A stretch of DNA of 64,000 nt from assembly GCF_016802725.1 (NCBI RefSeq), contig NC_052673.1:3912037-3976036 (forward strand). Direction: 5' to 3'. Under the pieces are notes generated by a model. That model saw only the letters and a program-made list of their open reading frames with translations. It did not search any database and was not told the origin of the DNA. The DNA comes from Solenopsis invicta. Its lineage: Eukaryota > Arthropoda > Insecta > Hymenoptera > Formicidae. Positions 58,921-64,000 of this stretch are shown piece after piece. A program made the translations under genes and the position numbers. Numbering within the stretch: position 1 is the stretch's first letter; every line of letters begins with the position of its first letter.

Positions 58921-59405
58921 GTGGCTCTATTCCATAATCACCCAACAAATAGAAACGGAAAGAAACATATTTGGAAAACTATAATAATATTCGGATATAT
59001 GACTCAATCTAAATTCACAAAGAACTTGCAAAGTATCAAGTAAAGTTGCAACTTTAAGGGTTGGGTTAAGTAAGAATAAAATGATTTTACAACTGTTACA
59101 AGATACTTTAATATGATTGGATGTTGTCATCAGTTTCTGCCAGATCAAATATAAATCAATTATATAATGAAGCTTGTAATAATTGCAAAATTGCTTCTTC
59201 TATTGTATGCAGCTAACGTTTTGTATTAATGTCGAGATTTCAAAGCAGATATAAAAGCAGCACATACATGAAATTTAAACTCTTAAATATTGTGTTTAAT
59301 AGTCTTTTATATCAGTTTCGTTTTAGGATACCCCTTTGTCTTGGGCTGTAAGTCTATTTCTATTATCCCTAATAACACTGCATAAGCATTTTTCATTTGT
59401 TATAG
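58921..59405. other. AT-rich flank and splice acceptor of kinesin exon 2
   Basis: No gene. It ends TTTTTCATTTGTTATAG, the acceptor for exon 2. Confidence 0.6.
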
Positions 59406-59695
59406 AATGTGGTGACGATCGATCCGCTGACAAAATCCTGCACGCTGGAAAATGTCGCCAATGGTACTGGAAAAGTCTATCAATTTGACGCTGCGTTCGG
59501 TCCATCTGCTACAACAGAATCAGTCTACGAAAATGTAGGTTCCGTCATCGTCGAGGCCGTCTTAGAAGGTTACAATGGTACTGTGTTTGCTTATGGTCAA
59601 ACTGGATGCGGAAAATCATTCACAATGCGAGGATTTGTCGAACGTACATTGGAACACTTATTTGAGGCTACTTCTACCGCCAGTTCAGAAACAAG
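59406..59695 (+). CDS. Kinesin motor gene, exon with P-loop
   Basis: Continues exon 1 in phase 0 and ends in phase 2 at a donor (ACAAG|GTAGAC, 59696). It encodes residues 25-120: NVVTIDPLTKSC, YQFDAAFGPSATTESVYENV, EGYNGTVFAYGQTGCGKSFT. GQTGCGKS (about residues 88-95) is the ATP-binding P-loop; FAYGQTG and EGYNGT are kinesin signatures. After FTM the usual ten or more residues of loop before the RG(I/V)IPRAFEHLF helix are missing: FTMRG runs straight into FVERTLEHLFEA. The Cys within the P-loop occurs in several kinesins. The next exon (family SYLEIYNE region) is not found before 64000, so the following intron exceeds 4.3 kb and holds the DIRS-like element. Confidence 0.92.
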
Positions 59696-59699
59696 GTAG

Positions 59700-60054
59700 A
59701 CTTTAACTTCTTAAATTAATTTTTACGAAAATATTGTTGTACTTGACGAGACGAGCACGCAAAACTCTCGCGAAAGAAGGCGCGAACGCATAACACGAAA
59801 TAACCAGGCACTCTTTTATAAAAAAAAAAACACTGACTTTAATTAGATCACTATGTACAATTAATTCATAGCGGAATTATTTCAAAATATCACTTGCCAA
59901 CTCCGCGTCTCGAAACAGAACAAAAGCCGGCCGCGCTTCTTCTGTCTAATCGATCGTCTTCCTTCAGCCAGCTTCTCAAGCTTAGCCGAAAAGCGGGCAT
60001 AACAATATGTAATACAAGATATTTTATTGTAATATTAATTTTTATTTAATATTT
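59700..60054. other. CpG-rich 250-bp block, possible LTR
   Basis: At 59745-59990 CpG-rich ends (AGACGAGCACGCAAAACTCTC, CCGGCCGCGCTTCTTC) flank an AT core with CTTTTATAAAAAAAA. It could be a solo LTR. No partner was found. Confidence 0.25.
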
Positions 60055-60352
60055 TATTTTAAACGTTAAATACGATCCGAAAAATTATGTTAAGATATTT
60101 TCCGGTCTGGAAAACTTTAACAACTTTGAGAAGTTATAATTTGGTTCCAATCAATATTTTTTAACAATCTTTTTCTTCCAAATAAAATTTCAGAATCTCA
60201 AAAATGTGACTGTATAATTGATATTGTTAAAAAATGATTTATTGTAAAGTTATAAAAGAAAAATCATTAACCAAAAATGAAAAATTGTTCAAAAATTCGC
60301 TTTTCTAAAGCTAAAAAATCATAATAAAAAAAAATTATAACATTGTCATTTT
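60055..60352 (+). repeat. Diverged relative of the CCCTTAAACAC MITE (copy 4)
   Basis: AACTTTGAGAAGTTATAAT, CCAATCAATATTTTTTAAC, GTGACTGTATAATTGATATTG and TTTATTGTAAAGTTATAAAA parallel the left quarter of copies 2 and 3. No TIR or TTAA survives, so this is an older copy. Confidence 0.65.
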
Positions 60353-60703
60353 TTTTAAATAAGGTAAAGTCGTTTATTATGGGATAAGCTTTTAATATGA
60401 GACAGCAAGGTTTCTGTTAAACTAATAAGCGTATATAATTGATTCTATCTTGAGTGTATTACTCTTAGAGTGAAACCTATTTAGTAGAAAATTCATTACA
60501 CTATGCGTCTCGTTCTCGATGATAACAACTGTAGATGTCCGTGTCCTCAAAATCTCACAACGTTCAGAGCGTAGAAAAAGAGAGATGGCGCTGCCGGTGG
60601 CCTGCCGAGGCCGCTGGTTCCTTGCGCCATCCTCGCCATATGGTTTCGTTGTGCTCGAGAGCTCGCACGTGTGGCGTAGATAATCTCAAAAAACGTTGGT
60701 AAA

Positions 60704-60908
60704 ATGTCTAAGGCAAAAAAGAGGAAACATTCAAGATCAACGTCAAGGGAAAAATCGAGAGATAATAGTAAGAAGCGAAATGTGGCTGAGGGAGAACTAC
60801 AGAAATTGCAAGGAAAAGTAGATAGCCTCACTACAATGATTACAACACTAATACAGTCACGAGATGAGCATAAGGCTTCAGATCAGTCATCTCCGAAAAG
60901 TAACATCA
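60704..60908 (+). CDS. DIRS gag, first part (basic N-terminus)
   Basis: MSKAKKRKHSRSTSREKSRD then KKRNVAEGELQKLQGKVDSL and MITTLIQSRDEH: a basic, Ser/Arg-rich start followed by a short coiled-coil-like helix, as in DIRS gag proteins. The frame meets GTAAGT at 60909, and joining to the AG at 61461 keeps the frame (phase 1, giving Ser-Glu-Leu-Val). I therefore end it at the putative donor instead of the stop at 61003. Confidence 0.6.
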
Positions 60909-61461
60909 GTAAGTTGATCGTTGTTTGTTTCCATACGAGACAAATAACATTCAGAAGTTTATTCGTCTTACTCGTTGTTTCCATACGAATCTTCGAGTGT
61001 TGATTTCCATACGAAACCAACAGCGTCATAGTACGCAAAAATGCTTGAGTAGTTCATTCGTCTTACTCGTTGATTCCATACGAGTCTTCGAGTGTCGGTT
61101 TCCATACGAAACCGACGGCGTCATAGTACGCAAAAATGTTTAAGGAAATTATTCCTTGTACTCAAGGATGTCATACGAATCCTTGAGTGCCGAGTTTCCA
61201 TACGAAACCGGTAAGCCTTATAACACGCAAACATGTTAAGGCGAACACCAGGAAGTCTTTCCTGTTTTATTCGATGATTCCATACGAAGCATTGAGGCGT
61301 CATGGCACGCAGATGTTCAATATGAACAAAAATTCGATACCCGACAATGCTCTAAGCATTTCAAGTGTCGGAATCTATACGATTGCGATAGAGGTTATGA
61401 TGCATAACCATAATTTTTAGCCATCTTATGGTGAGTATTTATAAGTATACATATATTGCAG
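60909..61461 (+). other. Putative gag intron
   Basis: GTAAGT at 60909, acceptor ACATATATTGCAG at 61461. Joins the two gag segments in frame. Inferred from sequence only. Confidence 0.45.
60925..61330. repeat. Tandem hairpin repeats with CCATACGA core
   Basis: Units start around CCATACGA at 60931, 60981, 61076, 61170 and 61279 (main period about 95). Each holds hairpins such as TCGGTTTCCATACGAAACCGA and a conserved tail GCGTCATAGTACGCAAAAATG. They lie wholly within the putative intron. Confidence 0.8.
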
Positions 61462-62349
61462 GCGAATTGGTTATGGACAACACTGACCTGTCAGGGACAG
61501 ATGACGTAGAACCAACAATGGACGTGGACACAGCTTCTAATAATTCCACGGTAGAAGAAACTATTTCCGAGGAAATGTCAAAAATTTTAGGGGAAGACCA
61601 GGATGCAAAAAAAGCAAATTGAAGTAAAATTTCATGCTGAATTAAGAAATAGATGGCAAAAATGGATGCGAGATGGACTGCCTGAGAGCAATAAGAAAAC
61701 GATCCTAGAAATGTACCCGTGGAAAGGAGATCTTTTCTCGGAAGCCCCTAAAATAAATTTAGAAATTATACCTGCTTTGACAGAGGTGGCTAGCAAGAGA
61801 GATCAACATTTCGTTGAAACACAAAATTGTGTCGGATCGGCTATCGCAGCGTTAGCAGCGGCAGTGTCCATGCTGTTGGAAGGACCTGAGGAAGGCATAA
61901 ACCATGAAAAATTCACAAAATATTTATGCGGTTTAGGACAACTATTAACAGAAGTGTATCACCAGCAGTCATTATCAAGAAAGGCTTTTATTACACCTCT
62001 GATGAACAAAGCAGTGAAACCAACAATGGAAGCAGCAAAATCAGATCAATGGCTATATGGCGAAAAGTTTGGTGAACAGGTAAAGGAAGCAAAGTCGCTA
62101 AAAAAAGCCTGCGCTAATATTAAAGCTCCTGAAAAAACTACAAATTCTCGGCAACCTCTAAGAACTTGGAATCAGGGAAATGTGAGATTCCCACCTGTCA
62201 AATATCGACAGGTGGGTTATCAACGATACCAACAGAGACCGTATCAACGGAAGAATACGATTCGTTTCAAACCAAAGAACCAGAGAGCGACACACTTATC
62301 AGGGAAATCTAGCAGTAGGACGACGAGCCGATCATCATCAAAGAAATAA
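61462..62349 (+). pseudogene. DIRS gag, main part, one frameshift
   Basis: First frame: ELVMDNTDLSGTDDVEPTMD through ISEEMSKILGEDQDAKKAN, stop at 61620. The body continues in the +1 frame: IEVKFHAELRNRWQKWMRDG, NKKTILEMYPWKGDLFSEAP, KINLEIIPALTEVASKRDQH, LLTEVYHQQSLSRKAFITPL, to an Arg/Ser-rich tail (SSSRTTSRSSSKK). The shift falls in a run of seven A at about 61606-61612, so a one-base indel there is the likely cause. The PWKGDLFSEAPKINLEI block is typical of DIRS gag. Confidence 0.75.
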
Positions 62350-62351
62350 GG

Positions 62352-63201
62352 GTAACGGATATAGAAGGACGCCTGCGTAATTATAAGGAAAACTGGACAG
62401 CAATTACGTCAAATAGACGTATTTTAAGTTGGTTAGAAGGATACAAAATTCCATTTCAAGAAATTCCACGTCAACATAAAATTCCAATAAATAAAAATTC
62501 AGAAAAACAATCAACAATAATCAAATTAGAAATTGAAACAATATTGTCTAATAAGATTATAGAAGAGTGTTCGGAAAGTAGTAGGCAGTTTATTTCATTA
62601 TATTTTCTTACTAAAAAAACCGGATGGATCAAATAGATTTATATTTAATCTTAAAAAATTAAATAAATTTATAGATACAGTTTACATTTTAAAATGGAGG
62701 ATATGCGATCAGTAAAGAATTTGTTAACACAAAAAGCATATATGAGTTCACTGGATTTAAAGGATGCTTATCACGTAATTCCTATACATAAAGATCATAG
62801 AAAATTTTTCCGTTTCAAATTTTTCGATAAACTGTATCAATTCACTTGTCTTCCTTTTGGGCTTTCTACCAGCCCGTATATATTTACTAAGCTAATGAAA
62901 CCAGTCATGAACCATCTAAGACAACGTGGAATAGTGACAGTAATATATTTAGACGATATACTTTTTATGTACAAATCTAAAGAAATTTGTCAAAGTAACA
63001 TCAATTATGCTAAAGAATTAATGGAACATCTAGGTTTTGTTATAAATTATCAGAAAAGTTCACTAGTACCTAGTCAAGAATGTACTTATTTAGGTTTTAA
63101 AATTAATTCAAATACCTTTTGTTTGGAACTAACAGATAAAAAAACAATTCAAATTGTAAAATTTATAAATCGAATTTATGAAGGAAAACAATATAGAATT
63201 T
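62352..63201 (+). pseudogene. DIRS reverse transcriptase
   Basis: Copies element RNA into DNA. Order: RLRNYKENWTAITSNRRILS with WLEGYKIPF (N-terminal block), KIIEECSESSRQFISLYFLT, then two frame shifts between an A7 run at about 62615 and 62690 (the in-between frame reads GSNRFIFNLKKLNKFI). It continues MSSLDLKDAYHVIPIHKDHR (motif A, Asp), LYQFTCLPFGLSTSPYIFTK (motif B), VTVIYLDDILFM (catalytic YLDD, 62950) and HLGFVINYQKSSLVPSQE. Active-site residues are intact, and the damage is only the paired frameshifts upstream. Confidence 0.85.
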
Positions 63202-64000
63202 GAGATAGCAAAATTATTAGGTATATTGACGGCAGCTTGTCCGGCAATGGCATACAGTAAAGTATACGTTAAGAGATTAGGAAGAGAAAAGTTTTTGGCA
63301 TTAATACTTAATAATAATGATTTTGAAGGAAGAATGTATATAACCATGGTAGCAATAGAAGACTTACATTGGTGGAAACGTGTTGTACCATCAGGTTACA
63401 ATTCAATTAGAATTCAAAGATTTGATATAAAAATATATTCAAATTCTTCAATGACTGGTTGGGGTGCTTATTGCAACGGTATTAGAATTAGCGGGTTTTG
63501 GAGTAAGAAAGAAAGAAAGTGCCATATAAATTATCTAGAACTTAAAGCAGCCTTTTATGCGCTACAAAGCTTTGCATCCAAAATGGTTTCGTGCGAAATT
63601 CTTTTGCGATTGGACAATACAACAGCGATAGCTTACAAACAAAGCGGGAGGAATCAAGTTTCCTCACCTCAGCGAGTTAGCCCGGAAAATATGGCAATGG
63701 AGCGAAAAGAGAAAAATTTGGATCATGGCATCATATATTCCATCGGAGGAAAATATAGAGGCAAACGCAGCGTCGCGTGTTACTAACATTGATACCGAAT
63801 GGGAGTTATCAGATGCAATCTTTCAAAAAATTGAGAAAAGCTTTGGACCATTTACTATAGATCTTTTCGCATCAAGATTAAATAAAAAATGCAAAAAATT
63901 CTGCTCCAGATTTCCGGATCCAGATACAGTTTTTATAGATGCATTTACAATACCATGGGAAAACAAAAAAATTTATGCGTTTCCCCCTTTCTCTCTAATT
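63178..64000 (+). pseudogene. DIRS RNase H and start of methyltransferase-like region
   Basis: Follows RT in another frame: AKLLGILTAACPAMAYSKVY, DLHWWKRVVPSGYNSIRIQR, then DIKIYSNSSMTGWGAYCNG, where the first RNase H catalytic Asp reads Asn (AAT for GAT). Then NYLELKAAFYALQSF (Glu kept) and LLRLDNTTAIAYKQSG (Asp kept). A frameshift near 63650 moves to KAGGIKFPHLSELARKIWQW, IPSEENIEANAASR and SFGPFTIDLFASRLNKKCKK, AFPPFSLI, the block that leads into the DIRS methyltransferase-like domain. The frame is open at the window edge. Confidence 0.82.

Larger units (their letters stand above)
12891..59405 (+). other. 46.5-kb kinesin intron
   Basis: It starts GTATGT at 12891 and ends CATTTGTTATAG at 59405. 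It joins phase-0 exons whose products continue the kinesin motor in order. Nearly all mobile elements listed here sit inside it, in both orientations. Confidence 0.75.
60360..64000 (+). mobile_element. DIRS-like tyrosine-recombinase retrotransposon, right part beyond window
   Basis: Gag-like ORF, RT and RNase H plus following methyltransferase-like sequence occur in DIRS order with DIRS-type RT motifs. The tyrosine recombinase expected downstream lies beyond 64000. The left terminus is uncertain; the leader may begin around 60365 and is CpG-rich at 60560-60670. Confidence 0.8.

Noticed and set aside
60925..61330. CRISPR-like array (regular repeats with a constant core)
   Set aside because: Units are 50-110 bp, imperfect, spaced irregularly, share their 'spacers', and lie inside a eukaryotic retroelement.

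Overview
The window reads as a repeat-packed, AT-rich animal nuclear locus, most likely from an insect and plausibly an ant or other hymenopteran. The reasons are spliced kinesin exons, AT-rich noncoding DNA broken by short CpG-dense islands, and a repeat complement typical of insects: mariner, piggyBac, Transib, BEL/Pao, Penelope-like, DIRS-like and APE-type non-LTR elements. The species call is inference. No bacterial or viral gene was seen.

The only host gene I can identify is a kinesin motor gene on the + strand. A 72-nt exon (12819-12890) carries the N-terminus and a second exon (59406-59695) carries the P-loop. They join in frame across an intron of about 46.5 kb, and the rest of the motor domain must lie beyond position 64000. 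Almost everything else sits inside that intron or the next one. A second possible host signal is a CpG-rich island at 27890-29193, ending in an ATG and a consensus splice donor. It could be an orphan first exon. Another CpG-rich island lies just upstream of kinesin exon 2.

Layout: 1-5.9 kb holds terminal-inverted-repeat (TIR) elements, microsatellites and weak coding-like fragments. 5.9-8.75 kb is a decayed piggyBac element cut by an internally deleted mariner. 10.4-12.5 kb holds a 1-kb palindrome and inverted Penelope ends. 13.5-15.1 kb is a truncated non-LTR element. 17-27 kb is mostly AT-rich with foldback elements. 29.7-36.6 kb is a deep nest: a long-TIR element contains a non-LTR element, which contains a Transib-like element, which contains a piggyBac-type MITE; a mariner lies beside the non-LTR copy. 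38.9-40.8 kb is a BEL gag remnant. 45.6-50.6 kb holds TTAA-flanked MITEs and a decayed RAG1-like Transib transposase. 50.65-53.4 kb is another non-LTR copy. 54-58.1 kb is a head-to-head Penelope pair. 60.4-64 kb is a DIRS-like element that runs off the right edge.

The most interesting signals are two Transib (RAG1-related) remnants, one with RSS-like CACAGTG ends and a 5-bp CGCCG target duplication; a TTAA-flanked MITE family whose copies differ in the number of internal ~175-bp repeats; hammerhead-ribozyme-like motifs with covarying stems at Penelope ends; and a DIRS-like gag split by a putative intron full of hairpin repeats. None of the transposase or reverse transcriptase genes fully visible here is intact.
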